A DNA stretch of 64,000 nucleotides from Actinomycetota bacterium (GCA_016700055.1 CP064997.1:2108001-2172000), one strand, 5' to 3'. Numbered from the stretch's first letter, positions 8,019 to 16,676 are shown. Program-made: numbers and translations. Notes: a model not told the origin generated them from the sequence alone.

Positions 8019-9521
8019 GTGACCGATACAGCCCAACTGGAGCCCGACGCGCCGGTGCGCACCGAACACTTCGACGTGCTCGTCGTCGGGGCGGGGATCT
8101 CCGGCGTCGGTGCCGCCTACCACCTGACCGAGCAGTGCCCGGAGAGATCGTTCGTGGTGCTCGAAGCGCTGGAGAGCTTCGGCGGCACCTGGCTGACCCA
8201 CAAGTACCCGGGCATCCGCTCCGACAGCGATCTCTACACGTTCGGGTACCGCTTCAAGCCGTGGACCAGCGCACCGATCGCCACTGCCGACGAGATCCGC
8301 AAGTACATGGGTGAGGTCATCGAAGACAACGACCTCGGCAGGCACATCCGCTACAACCACCGCATCGCGACCGCGAACTGGTCCGCGGCCGACAAGACGT
8401 GGACGATCGACGCCACCGACACGGCCAACGGTGAACGTCGTCGCTTCACCTGCAACTTCTTGTGGATGTGCCAGGGCTACTACCGCCACGCGGAGGGCTA
8501 CACCCCCGAGTGGCCGGGCATGGACAGCTACGAGGGACGCATCGTGCACCCCCAGACCTGGCCCGACGACTTGGACCTGACCGGCAAGCAGGTGCTCGTC
8601 ATCGGCTCCGGGGCGACGACGGCGACTCTCGTGCCGGCCATCGCAGGTGAGTGCGCGCACGTCACGGTGCTCCAGCGTTCGCCCACGTACTTCTGGTGCG
8701 ACCGCAACGCCAACGAGCTTGCGGACATGCTGCGTGAGATCGACATCGACGAGACGTGGATCCACGAGATCGTGCGGCGCAAGGTGCTCCACGACCAGGC
8801 GATGGTCACCCGGCTTTCGTTCGAGGAGCCCGACCTGATCAAGTCCGAGCTGATCAACGGGGTCCGCTCCCGCTTGCCCGAGGGCTACGACGTCGACACC
8901 CACTTCACCCCCAAGTACCGGCCCTGGCAGCAACGCCTGGCGTTCGTGCCCGACGGCGACCTGTTCGCCGGGATCAGCGCCGGGTTGGCCTCGATGGTCA
9001 CCGACGAGATCGACACCTTCACCGCGACCGGGGTGCGCACGAAGAGCGGCCAGCAGCTGGACGCCGACGTGATCATCACCGCCACGGGATTCAACCTGTG
9101 CGTAGACGGCGACATCGCGTTCACCCTCGACGGCGTTCCGCTGAAGCTGAGCGACACCGTCACCTACAGGGGGATGATGTTCACGGGTGTGCCCAACATG
9201 TTGTGGGTCTTCGGCTACTTCCGGGCGAGCTGGACGTTGCGTGCCGACCTGATCAGCGACCTGGTGTGCAGGCTGCTGCACCACATGGACGATCTCGGCG
9301 CCCGCCAGGTCACCCCTCGGCTCCGTCCCGAGGACGCCGACATGGAGCTGCTCCCGTGGATGGACTCGGGCAACTTCAACCCGAACTACCTGATGCGTTC
9401 GATGCACCTGCTGCCCCGGCGCGGTGACAAGCCGGAGTGGCAGCACACCCAGGACTACTGGGTGGAAAAGGACGCCCTCCCCGCCGCCGACCTCGACGAC
9501 GGCTGCCTCGTCTACGAGTAG
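8019..9521 (+). CDS. FAD-dependent monooxygenase, Baeyer-Villiger/flavin-containing type
   Basis: 500 aa. GAGISG at 24-29 is the FAD Rossmann loop, FGGTWLTHKYPG follows, and YEGRIVHPQTW is the BVMO/FMO-like fingerprint just before the second (NADPH) loop IGSGATTATL. Substrate is likely a ketone or hydrophobic compound; it cannot be told from sequence. The GTG at 8019 is preferred over an in-frame ATG at 7986 because GGAGG (8007-8011) sits 7 nt upstream. Divergent from the DUF47-pit operon and convergent with the cytochrome c gene, with a hairpin between the two stops. Confidence 0.88.
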   Translation: MTDTAQLEPDAPVRTEHFDVLVVGAGISGVGAAYHLTEQCPERSFVVLEALESFGGTWLTHKYPGIRSDSDLYTFGYRFKPWTSAPIATADEIRKYMGEVIEDNDLGRHIRYNHRIATANWSAADKTWTIDATDTANGERRRFTCNFLWMCQGYYRHAEGYTPEWPGMDSYEGRIVHPQTWPDDLDLTGKQVLVIGSGATTATLVPAIAGECAHVTVLQRSPTYFWCDRNANELADMLREIDIDETWIHEIVRRKVLHDQAMVTRLSFEEPDLIKSELINGVRSRLPEGYDVDTHFTPKYRPWQQRLAFVPDGDLFAGISAGLASMVTDEIDTFTATGVRTKSGQQLDADVIITATGFNLCVDGDIAFTLDGVPLKLSDTVTYRGMMFTGVPNMLWVFGYFRASWTLRADLISDLVCRLLHHMDDLGARQVTPRLRPEDADMELLPWMDSGNFNPNYLMRSMHLLPRRGDKPEWQHTQDYWVEKDALPAADLDDGCLVYE

Positions 9522-9530
9522 ACGAAGAAG

Positions 9531-9564
9531 AGCCCCTGGCACCCATCTGCGGGCACCAGGGGCT
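9531..9564. terminator. Hairpin between convergent genes
   Basis: AGCCCCTGG (9531-9539) is perfectly complementary to CCAGGGGCT (9556-9564), with a further CCC/GGG pairing inside a 16-nt loop. It lies 10 bp after the monooxygenase stop and 25 bp before the cytochrome c stop of the opposite strand. Its position suits a two-way terminator. No long T tract follows on the plus strand; CTTCTTC follows on the minus strand. Confidence 0.6.
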
Positions 9565-9589
9565 CCAGGGTTCTCGAACCCGCCCGGGG

Positions 9590-10030
9590 CTACTTCTCGA
9601 TCGAGCGGATGAAGGCGACGGCGTTGGCCAGGTCCTCGGAGGTGAGTGCCGGGTTGCCACCCTTTGGCGGCATCGCCACGCCGGTCGTGTTGGCCGGGTC
9701 TTCGGCGCCGCGGCCGACTTCGATGAACGCGATCAGCTCTTCGTTCGACAGGCCCTTCACGAACTCCGACGTGGTGAGGTCTTTGCCGAGACCCTCCACT
9801 CCCAGGCCCTCGGGGCCGTGGCACGACGAGCAGGACGCGGTGAACAGCGTCTTGCCGGCCTCGGCGTCGCCGCCTCCGCCGTTGTCGCCGCCGTCGGTCG
9901 AGGGCGCGTCGGTGCTCGGGGCGTCGGTGTCGGGGGTGCCCGAGTCCGAGTCGTCGCTGCATGCGGCGGTGGTCAGCACGAACGCGAGTGCTGCTCCGAC
10001 CGCCACCATCCTCAGCTTCGTGGTTCTCAT
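9590..10030 (-). CDS. Lipoprotein cytochrome c, probable electron donor to NosZ
   Basis: 146 aa. The signal ends in TTAAC (Cys24, lipobox), followed by an Asp/Ser/Thr/Gly linker to about residue 55, then a small class I cytochrome c: CSSCH at 67-71 binds heme, and Met120 in GVAMPPKGG is the probable sixth ligand. The ATG at 10030 is preferred over one at 10048 because AAAGGA lies 8-10 nt before it. It is the last gene of the nos series, 34 bp after nosL. Inference: a membrane-tethered carrier passing electrons to the CuA site of NosZ. Confidence 0.85.
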   Translation of the reverse strand: MRTTKLRMVAVGAALAFVLTTAACSDDSDSGTPDTDAPSTDAPSTDGGDNGGGGDAEAGKTLFTASCSSCHGPEGLGVEGLGKDLTTSEFVKGLSNEELIAFIEVGRGAEDPANTTGVAMPPKGGNPALTSEDLANAVAFIRSIEK

Positions 10031-10064
10031 CCGCTGGTTCCTTTCCATTTCCGATCTCGACCGG

Positions 10065-10562
10065 TCACGGTGCCGAATGCACCGTACTGCTTAGATCCAA
10101 GGCCGTCACTTCGGCCCATGTGAGGATTTCTCCCTCACGCTCGTCGGCAAACGCCTGCGCCTCTTCCTCGTGCGCGAACGCCACGATCCCGCCACCCATC
10201 GGGGTGGCGATCTGGCCACTTACGTACCACGCCGCTGGCGCATCTAGCCATTCCTCGGTCTCGTAGTCGTGCACCCAGATCATGTCGTCGGCCGGCTGAC
10301 CACCGCCGGCGATGTTGGCCAGCATGTCGGAGATGTCGTCGAACACGAACGGCTCGCCGCCCGCGTCGCGGTAGGCGGCGGCGAATCGAGGCTCGCTGAT
10401 GATCATGTGGCATTCGTCGCAGACGTCGCGGCCGAACTCGATGTGCGGAGGCCCGCTCGCGCTCTCGTCCGCGCACCCGCCGAGAAGACCCGTCGTTGCG
10501 GCGACCAAGGCGACCGCGCCGGCCACCGCCGCCCAGCGAGCCAGCATCGCGCGCCTGTTCAT
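10065..10562 (-). CDS. nosL: NosL copper chaperone lipoprotein
   Basis: 165 aa. Lipoprotein signal with LLGGC (Cys30). Characteristic NosL segments: CDECHMIISEPRFAAAY (copper-binding Cys/His/Met, residues 48-64), FDDISDML, and ATPMGGGIVAF (119-129). NosL delivers Cu(I) for assembly of the CuZ centre of nitrous oxide reductase. The ATG at 10562 forms an ATGA overlap with the nosY stop, fixing the start and showing coupled translation. Confidence 0.93.
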   Translation of the reverse strand: MNRRAMLARWAAVAGAVALVAATTGLLGGCADESASGPPHIEFGRDVCDECHMIISEPRFAAAYRDAGGEPFVFDDISDMLANIAGGGQPADDMIWVHDYETEEWLDAPAAWYVSGQIATPMGGGIVAFAHEEEAQAFADEREGEILTWAEVTALDLSSTVHSAP

Positions 10563-11464
10563 CGCAGCGACCTCTTGCGGAACAGCACGCCGCCGATGAC
10601 GGCGGGGACGATCGCCCATACCGCGAGGCTCGCCGTGGTCAGCCAGCCGACGTTGTCGCCGAAGCGGTCGACTGCGAAGGTGCCCACGGGCCCGAGCACG
10701 TCGAGCGATCCGCCCATCGCGGTCATCGTCGAGAGCCGGAACGACTCGACCGGGTTGGCCATCGCGGAGAAGAACAGCGTCGCCTCGCTGGCGGTGGTGG
10801 CGATGGAGGTACCCATCAAGCCGAGGTTGCCGAACAGCACGAACGCGAGCCACAGCACCAAGGCGAGCCCCATCGCCGTGGCGCTGCGCTGGGTGACGAC
10901 GCTGACCAGCATGCCCACGCCGACCATGGCAACGGCGAGCAGCCACGAGATGGCCGCGATCACCACCAGGTCGCCGCCGTCGACTGCTGCACCGCCGATC
11001 GCGGCGACGAGCCCGGCGGCGCCGAAGCCGCCGGTGACGGCGGCGAGCATGGCCGCGGCGTTGCCGAGGAACGTGCCGATGTACACCTCGGTCGAGCTGA
11101 CCGGATGCGAGAGCAAGAACGTGAGCGTGCCGCGTTCACGCTGGCCGGCGATGCTCCTTGCGCCGACGGTCAGGCCCATCAGCGGCACCACCAATTGGGT
11201 CAGCGCGACGAGCGACGATGCCGTGCGCCCGAAGCCGGAGAAGCCGATGGTGCGCAGGTCGGACACCGCGATCGAGGTGATCGCGATGGCGAGCAGCGCG
11301 AAGGCGGCTGCGTACAGCCAGAGCCAGCGGTCGCGCAGGGCGTCGCGCAGCTCCTTGCCGGCGAGCACGCGCACCGTCGACAGCTCGGCCCGTTCCGGGA
11401 TCACCCGAGCCGTGCTGACCGAACGCGACGTGGCCGGGGTGGTCGGCGTGGTGGTCGCCGTCAT
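10559..11464 (-). CDS. nosY: NosY ABC-type permease
   Basis: 301 aa. A cytoplasmic N-terminal stretch (about 35 residues) is followed by six hydrophobic segments in ABC-2 style. The segment RSIAGQRERGTLTFLLSHPVSSTEVYIG is the NosY/ABC-2 coupling-helix region. With NosF and NosD it forms the transporter supplying sulfur or copper-sulfur species for CuZ assembly. The start ATG at 11464 overlaps the nosF stop by 4 bp (ATGA); a longer frame upstream is rejected for that reason. Confidence 0.9.
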   Translation of the reverse strand: MTATTTPTTPATSRSVSTARVIPERAELSTVRVLAGKELRDALRDRWLWLYAAAFALLAIAITSIAVSDLRTIGFSGFGRTASSLVALTQLVVPLMGLTVGARSIAGQRERGTLTFLLSHPVSSTEVYIGTFLGNAAAMLAAVTGGFGAAGLVAAIGGAAVDGGDLVVIAAISWLLAVAMVGVGMLVSVVTQRSATAMGLALVLWLAFVLFGNLGLMGTSIATTASEATLFFSAMANPVESFRLSTMTAMGGSLDVLGPVGTFAVDRFGDNVGWLTTASLAVWAIVPAVIGGVLFRKRSLR

Positions 11465-12315
11465 CGCCACACGTCCACGTCGATCACATCCATCCCTGCG
11501 TGCTGGAGGGCGTTCAAGGCCTGGCCCTTCTCTCCGGCGCCGACCTCGACCAGCAGGCCGCGGGAGTTGCGCCGGGCAGCGTAACCCGCCTCGCTCAGCA
11601 CCTCGACCGCCCTCGGCAGCTCGTCGGGCACCACCATCACGTGCAGCCACACCCTCAGCCCGAGCCGCTCGGCGAACTCGCCGGGGGTCGATTCGAGGAT
11701 GCACTGGCCGGAGTCCATCGCCAGCACCCGGTCGGCGAGCACGCCGACCTCGTCGAGGTGGTGTGAGGTCAGCACGATCGCCCGCCGGTCGTCGCGCAGG
11801 CTCTCGAACACCTCGAGCACCGAGCGCCGGGCGGCTACGTCGAGCGACGACGTCGGCTCGTCGAGAAGCAGCACCGGGGGGTCAGAGACCAGCGCCAAAG
11901 CAATGCCGAGGCGCTGCTTCATGCCTCCGGAGAGCGCACCGACCCGCTTGCCCCATTCGTCGCCCAGGCCGAGCTGGCCGAGCACCTCGCGGCCGCGATC
12001 GAGTGCCACACGGCGCAGCCGGGTGGAAAGGGCGACGGTCTCGCCGACGGTGAGATCGTCGTAGAAGGCGAGGTGCTGGGGCACGTAGCCGAGGAGCTGG
12101 CGAGCCGCCTTGCCGCGTCGCCTGGCGTCGAAGCCGCCGACCTCGACCTTGCCCTCGTAGGGGATCGCGCCGAGGATGCACTTCATCACGGTGCTCTTGC
12201 CGGCACCGTTCGGGCCCCACAGCGCTACTGCCTCGCCGGGCGCGACGTCGAAGGAGATGTCGCTGACGACGGTGGTCTTGCCGTAGCGCTTGAACAGCTT
12301 CTCGACGTGGATCAT
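11461..12315 (-). CDS. nosF: NosF ABC-type ATPase
   Basis: 284 aa. Walker A GPNGAGKS at 34-41, signature LSGGMKQR, Walker B LLLDEPTSSLD, H-loop TSHHLDE. The C-terminal 70 residues beyond the ATPase core are typical of NosF/CcmA-like subunits. It energises the NosDFY complex. ATG at 12315 overlaps the nosD stop by 4 bp; its own stop overlaps nosY. Confidence 0.92.
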   Translation of the reverse strand: MIHVEKLFKRYGKTTVVSDISFDVAPGEAVALWGPNGAGKSTVMKCILGAIPYEGKVEVGGFDARRRGKAARQLLGYVPQHLAFYDDLTVGETVALSTRLRRVALDRGREVLGQLGLGDEWGKRVGALSGGMKQRLGIALALVSDPPVLLLDEPTSSLDVAARRSVLEVFESLRDDRRAIVLTSHHLDEVGVLADRVLAMDSGQCILESTPGEFAERLGLRVWLHVMVVPDELPRAVEVLSEAGYAARRNSRGLLVEVGAGEKGQALNALQHAGMDVIDVDVWR

Positions 12316-13712
12316 GTCGCCGCCCCGAACGGGCGACGGATCGCGGTGGTGACGAGCGTGACGGCCACGGCTACGAGGATGGCAGACATCGCGAGCAACG
12401 CCACCCGCGACGGCCCCGGAGGGGCGTTGCGCAGCGGCGAGATCTCCGGCGCCCTCACGAGCGGGCCGTCGTCGATCAACTTCGGATCGGGTCGCAGGGT
12501 GGGAAATGCCCGGGCCGCGGCGTCGAGGGCTCGTGCCGCCGGAGTCTCGGCGAAGAACGTCAGCTCCGGGTAGCGATCGGTCAGGTCGTTGTACAGGCCC
12601 TCGGCGCGGTACGGGACGTCGCCGATGCCGTCGCCGTCGGCGTCGAAGCCGGCGTAGTCGCTCCAGTGGTTGCCGACACCGTCCACGGTCCAGACGTTGC
12701 CGTCGAGCGCGCCGCCCGTGGTGGCCGATACCTGTTCCTGGTTGTCGATGAACGCGTTCGAGGCGAAGTAGTTGTTGCGCACGGACGGCTGGAACAGGGC
12801 GCCGACGATGTTGTAGGCGAACACGTTCCCCTCGAAGTTCCCGATCACACCTCCGGTGAACGGCGAGCCGTCCATGAAGATGCCGGCGCGGTTCGACACG
12901 AAGCGGTTGCCGGTCACGTCGACCACGTCGGACTCCTTGGTGGCCATCCCGTAGGCACTCGGGCCCTCGGCCATCGCCATCACGTTGTCCCGCACGACGA
13001 TCCCGACGCTGTACATCACGTACAACCCCGTAGACGCGTGGAGGAAGCGGTTGCCCTCGACGAGGACGTTGTCGGAGTACATGAGGTGCAGCCCGTAACG
13101 GCCGTTCTCCATCAGGTTGTCGCGCACGACGACGTCGTCGGAAAAGAAGGCGATCACGTCGCGGCCGTCGAAGACGTGGTTGCGCTCGACCGTCGTGCCA
13201 CTCGAGGTGTACACGTGGATCCCGTCGCCGCGCCGGGTGAACTCGATGTCTTTGCCGCTGATCTCGTTGTCGGTGATCGTCGAGCCGGGGGAGTCGACCA
13301 GGTAGAGCCCGAACAGCGAGTCCACGATCCGGCAGCGCTGGAACGTGAAGCGCTCCCCCAACACGTGCACCGCGGAGTCCTCGTGCTGGAGTGAAGTGCC
13401 GCTGGCGCGGATCTCGAGGTCGGTGATCGTCACGTCTGGCGAGGCGACGGTGAGCACGGACCCCTCACCGCCGCCGTCGATGACCGTTCCCGGCGAGCCG
13501 ACGATCGTGATCGGCCGGTCGATGGTGAACCCGCCGGCGTAGACACCCGGATCGAGCTGGAGGGTGCCGCCGGCGGGAGTCGCCGCGACCAGGGCGGCCA
13601 GGTCTTCTCGTTCCGCGGCGGCTACTGGTGCCGCGGGGACCAGATTGGCGACGGAGAAGGAGACTGCGACGAGAGCAAGGAGAGCGCCGTACAGAGCGTG
13701 TCGACTCCTCAC
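12312..13712 (-). CDS. nosD: NosD periplasmic-type beta-helix maturation protein
   Basis: 466 aa. Signal peptide (residues 1-32), then many 22-24-residue parallel beta-helix turns (VVRDNLMENGRYGLHLMYS, VLVEGNRFLHASTGLYV) characteristic of NosD/CASH domains, and an unusual C-terminal hydrophobic segment (RVALLAMSAILVAVAVTLVTTA) that would anchor it to the membrane, as expected in a Gram-positive lacking a periplasm. GTG start overlapping the previous gene by 4 bp. NosD accepts cargo from NosFY for the CuZ centre. Confidence 0.93.
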   Translation of the reverse strand: MRSRHALYGALLALVAVSFSVANLVPAAPVAAAEREDLAALVAATPAGGTLQLDPGVYAGGFTIDRPITIVGSPGTVIDGGGEGSVLTVASPDVTITDLEIRASGTSLQHEDSAVHVLGERFTFQRCRIVDSLFGLYLVDSPGSTITDNEISGKDIEFTRRGDGIHVYTSSGTTVERNHVFDGRDVIAFFSDDVVVRDNLMENGRYGLHLMYSDNVLVEGNRFLHASTGLYVMYSVGIVVRDNVMAMAEGPSAYGMATKESDVVDVTGNRFVSNRAGIFMDGSPFTGGVIGNFEGNVFAYNIVGALFQPSVRNNYFASNAFIDNQEQVSATTGGALDGNVWTVDGVGNHWSDYAGFDADGDGIGDVPYRAEGLYNDLTDRYPELTFFAETPAARALDAAARAFPTLRPDPKLIDDGPLVRAPEISPLRNAPPGPSRVALLAMSAILVAVAVTLVTTAIRRPFGAAT

Positions 13713-14425
13713 AGAGCGGCGAGCTCGGGAGCGGCCTTCGCCTCTTCCGCTTCCTCGGCTGCCTCGATCAACGGCTTATACGCCTTGCGATGGAACCACA
13801 GCCCGATCGCCACCAGCACGGAAGCGACGAAGGCCAGGATCAGCCCGACCCCGGGCATCGCCAGCGTGTCGAACTGGGCGATCTTCGACCGCCCGAACAG
13901 GTGTGGGGTGAACTCGCCCACCGCACCAGCCAATGGGGCACGAGGATCGAGGCTGTGCCCGTAGTTCCACAGCCAGTACTGCAAGTCAGCGAGGAAGATC
14001 ACGGGGAACAGCAACGCCGGAAGCACCATCAGCACCACCCAGCGACTGTGGATGTACACGGCGGCGAGCAGCAGCCCGGCCATGACGATGATCGCGGCGA
14101 TGGCGATCGTGCGCTCGAACTGCGCACCGTCACCGAGCGGTGGCATCCCGACGTAGTGGTTCAGTCCGTCGAGTTGCTCGAGGTCGTTCGATCCCGTCAC
14201 CTTGTCGACGTTGCCGACAAGTCGGTTGACGTACGCCTGCACCCGCAGTCCGTTGGGGAACTGGGGAGCTGTCAGCTTGAGCACCCAGTAGGGGAAGAAC
14301 AACGAGACCAACAGCACGACCATCGCGCCCACGAAGAACGCCGTGGGACGGCGATAGCGATCGCGGTTCTTGTCGAGCTCCTCTTTCGGGATCTTCGGCC
14401 CAAGGATTCGGTCTAGCACTGACAT
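13709..14425 (-). CDS. NosB-like polytopic membrane protein
   Basis: 238 aa. Four to five hydrophobic segments: FFVGAMVVLLVSLFFPYWVL (about 30-49), a long extracytoplasmic loop, two central helices around IAIAAIIVMAGLLLAAVYI and VVLMVLPALLFPVIFLA, and a C-terminal VGLILAFVASVLVAIGLWF followed by a charged, Ala/Glu-rich tail. Its place directly after nosZ and before nosD matches nosB of clade II nos clusters, a membrane protein of unknown role. The identification is by position and topology. ATG at 14425 with AGAAGG about 10 nt upstream; GTGA overlap with nosD. Confidence 0.7.
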   Translation of the reverse strand: MSVLDRILGPKIPKEELDKNRDRYRRPTAFFVGAMVVLLVSLFFPYWVLKLTAPQFPNGLRVQAYVNRLVGNVDKVTGSNDLEQLDGLNHYVGMPPLGDGAQFERTIAIAAIIVMAGLLLAAVYIHSRWVVLMVLPALLFPVIFLADLQYWLWNYGHSLDPRAPLAGAVGEFTPHLFGRSKIAQFDTLAMPGVGLILAFVASVLVAIGLWFHRKAYKPLIEAAEEAEEAKAAPELAAL

Positions 14426-14489
14426 GGTCTTCGCCTTCTTGCAAACGCTCTACGGGGTTGGGGTATTCCGGATACTCAAAGAGATGAGC

Positions 14490-14527
14490 AGCCCGGTCCC
14501 CGGCACTCGCGTGCCGGGGACCGGGCT
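14490..14527 (-). terminator. 17-bp perfect hairpin between nosZ and the accessory nos genes
   Basis: AGCCCGGTCCCCGGCAC (14490-14506) pairs completely with 14511-14527 across a TCGC loop. It begins 8 bp after the nosZ stop codon on the minus strand and is followed by a moderately T-rich CATCTCTTTGAG. It is either a leaky terminator or a 3' stabiliser that lets nosZ mRNA outnumber the downstream assembly genes. Confidence 0.75.
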
Positions 14528-14534
14528 CAGGAGG

Positions 14535-16601
14535 TCACGCTGGTTCGACCAGGAAGTGGCCCATCATCTCTAGGTGGAGCGCCGAGCAGAACTCGGTGCA
14601 GTAGAAGTTGAAGACGCCTGATTGCGTGGCGTCGAACTCGACCGTCACCGTTTCGCCTGCTTCGATGCTGAGGTTGATGTTGTAGCCAGGCACTGCCATC
14701 CCGTGGGTGGCGTCCTGGGTGGTCTCGAGGCTGGTCAGGTGCCAGATCACATGGTCACCCTGCTTCACCTCGATCAGGTCGGGAGCGAAGTGGCTCCGGA
14801 TCACGGTCATGTCGACCGTAACCGTGTTCCCGTCACGGGTGACCCCGGCCTGGGCTGCGTCGGTCGTGGCGTTCTCACCGACCATGTCCGCGGTCGGCGT
14901 ATCCCATCCGCCCATCTTCGACGGATCGGTGCCGAGCGGGTAGACGGTCCACGGGGCCAGCTTGTCGGCCTTGATCGTCTGGGCGTAGTGCGGCTCGGCA
15001 ACACCGAGCGGGGAGTCGTACAGCACCGGCATGGTGGTGCCGCCCTCGGAGATGTCGACGAGCTGGAAGTTCTGCGGCAGCAGCGGTCCCGTGGGGAAGA
15101 AGCGGTCGATCGACCACTTGTTCAGGGCCACGAGGTACTTGCCGTCAGGGCTCACGGTGTCGCCCTCGGCCGCCGTCAGGTGGCCGATGTTGTACTGCAC
15201 GGGCGTCTTCGTGATCAGCGTCCAGGGCTCTTCGCCTTCGGGAGTGCTGTCCCCACCGAGCGACCAGCGGGCCACTGCGGAGTCGAGGAACAAGCTGGTG
15301 TAGGCGTAGCCCTTGTCGTCGAACTGAGTGTGGAGCGGGCCGAGGCCGAGCTCCACTTGTGCCTCCATCGCGTCTTCCATGGCGATGACGGGCACGCCGA
15401 AGGGATCGACCTCGGTCGGGCCGGCTTCGATTGCCGCCATCAGCTTCTCGAACGAGTAGACGTTGGCGTGCGTGTCGAGCTTGCCGGAGACGACCACGTA
15501 CTTGCCGTCAGGGGTGACGTCGGAGCCGTGGGGGCTCTTCGGCTCGGGCACGAAGTACAGCAGGCCCTCGTCGATCGACGTCTGCAGCGGGATCACCTCG
15601 AAGCCGTTGATGGTCTCGGTGCCGCCGCCGGCAGCGACTTCAGCTGCCTTCACCAGGTTGATGGCGTGCAGGTAGTCGGTCTCGTTCGCGCCCGTGGCGG
15701 CCTCGAACTGCTCGCCGCCGTGGGTCATGCCCGTTGCCATCTCGGTGTTGATCGAGTTGCAGAACACCCAGCCCTCGGAGTCGAGCTTGCCGGCGTCGCA
15801 GAGGTCCTGCCAGTAGGGCGGCAGCTCCATCGCGAACGACTGGGCAGGGTCGAGCCGGCCGGCAGCGCGGTCGAACTTCCAGAACGTGATCAGGCCGCGG
15901 TAGTCGGTCTCGTAGTCGTCGAGAGACGCCCACTCCCAGCCGAGCGGCATCGCGTACTGGCCACCCTCGATCACCCAGTCGGTGTTCGGGGTGACGAACG
16001 TGCCGCCGTGGTCGTTGATGGCGACCGGGTTGCGAACGATCTGCTTGGTCTCGAAGTCGCGCAGGTCGATCGTGGCGACACGGGAGTTGGCCTTGTCGTT
16101 GATGAACAAGAACTGCCCGTCGTAGTCACCCTCGGTCTCCGACAGCGCCGGGTGGTGGGTGTCGGCCCAACGGAGTTCTTCGGTTCCTGGGGCGTAGCCC
16201 TCTTCGAGCACCGCCTCGGTGTCGGCCGCTCCGAATCCCCAGCCCTGCCAGGGCTCGGGGGTGAAGACGCCGATCGTGCGCAGCAGGCGCATCGACGGCA
16301 CGCCGACGACGTGAACCTGCCCGGACTGGCCGCCACTCGAGAACATGATGTACTCGTCGTGCTGGCCGCTCGGGACGTAGGTCTTGGCGGCAGCGATCAG
16401 GTCGGCATCGGTCAGGCCGCGGGCCTCGGCGATGTCCGCCAGGTCACCGCTCGCCCCACTCGAGCCGTTGCCGTCGCCGTCGCCGTTGCCGCTGTCGTCA
16501 CCCGTGCACGAGGCCATGACCAAAGCGATCACTGCCACGCTGGCGGCTACGACCTTGCGGCGGCCCGGACTCAGGCCCGACCGCGCTGGATGAACACGCA
16601 T
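14535..16601 (-). CDS. nosZ: Nitrous-oxide reductase, Sec/lipoprotein (clade II-like) type
   Basis: 688 aa. Reduces N2O to N2. The N-terminus is a Sec-type lipoprotein signal ending VMASC (Cys32) with no twin-arginine motif, followed by a Gly/Asp/Ser linker; this is the arrangement of clade II and Gram-positive enzymes. The seven-bladed propeller carries DTHHP (147-151, first CuZ His pair) and further CuZ His candidates (DHGGT, MTHGGE, SPHGSDV, LHTQF). The C-terminal cupredoxin binds CuA: Cys668, Cys672, His676, Met679 in CTEFCSALHLEM, with His in IRSHFAPD. The residue between the CuA cysteines is Glu670, not the Trp of classical NosZ. AGGAGGT lies 7-8 nt before the ATG. First gene of the nos operon. 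Confidence 0.96.
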   Translation of the reverse strand: MRVHPARSGLSPGRRKVVAASVAVIALVMASCTGDDSGNGDGDGNGSSGASGDLADIAEARGLTDADLIAAAKTYVPSGQHDEYIMFSSGGQSGQVHVVGVPSMRLLRTIGVFTPEPWQGWGFGAADTEAVLEEGYAPGTEELRWADTHHPALSETEGDYDGQFLFINDKANSRVATIDLRDFETKQIVRNPVAINDHGGTFVTPNTDWVIEGGQYAMPLGWEWASLDDYETDYRGLITFWKFDRAAGRLDPAQSFAMELPPYWQDLCDAGKLDSEGWVFCNSINTEMATGMTHGGEQFEAATGANETDYLHAINLVKAAEVAAGGGTETINGFEVIPLQTSIDEGLLYFVPEPKSPHGSDVTPDGKYVVVSGKLDTHANVYSFEKLMAAIEAGPTEVDPFGVPVIAMEDAMEAQVELGLGPLHTQFDDKGYAYTSLFLDSAVARWSLGGDSTPEGEEPWTLITKTPVQYNIGHLTAAEGDTVSPDGKYLVALNKWSIDRFFPTGPLLPQNFQLVDISEGGTTMPVLYDSPLGVAEPHYAQTIKADKLAPWTVYPLGTDPSKMGGWDTPTADMVGENATTDAAQAGVTRDGNTVTVDMTVIRSHFAPDLIEVKQGDHVIWHLTSLETTQDATHGMAVPGYNINLSIEAGETVTVEFDATQSGVFNFYCTEFCSALHLEMMGHFLVEPA

Positions 16602-16658
16602 GACTACCTCCTGCTCAGGGGGAGGGGGGATATGCGTTCATCCTGGCAATCGGCTCTG

Positions 16659-16676
16659 AAGGGCCTCAGGGGCCTT
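16659..16676. promoter_or_regulatory. Inverted repeat upstream of nosZ
   Basis: AAGG-G-CC-TCAG-GG-G-CCTT forms an 18-bp imperfect palindrome (mismatch only at the fifth pair and centre), about 58 bp before the nosZ start and 27 bp before (beyond) the stop of the SRPBCC gene on the same strand. It could be a regulator site for nosZ or the terminator of the upstream gene. No FNR/DNR-type TTGAT-N4-ATCAA box was seen in these 101 bp. Confidence 0.3.

Noticed and set aside
7899..9962. 687-aa minus-strand frame spanning the monooxygenase and cytochrome c genes
   Set aside because: It crosses a terminator and two well-supported genes and has no motif.
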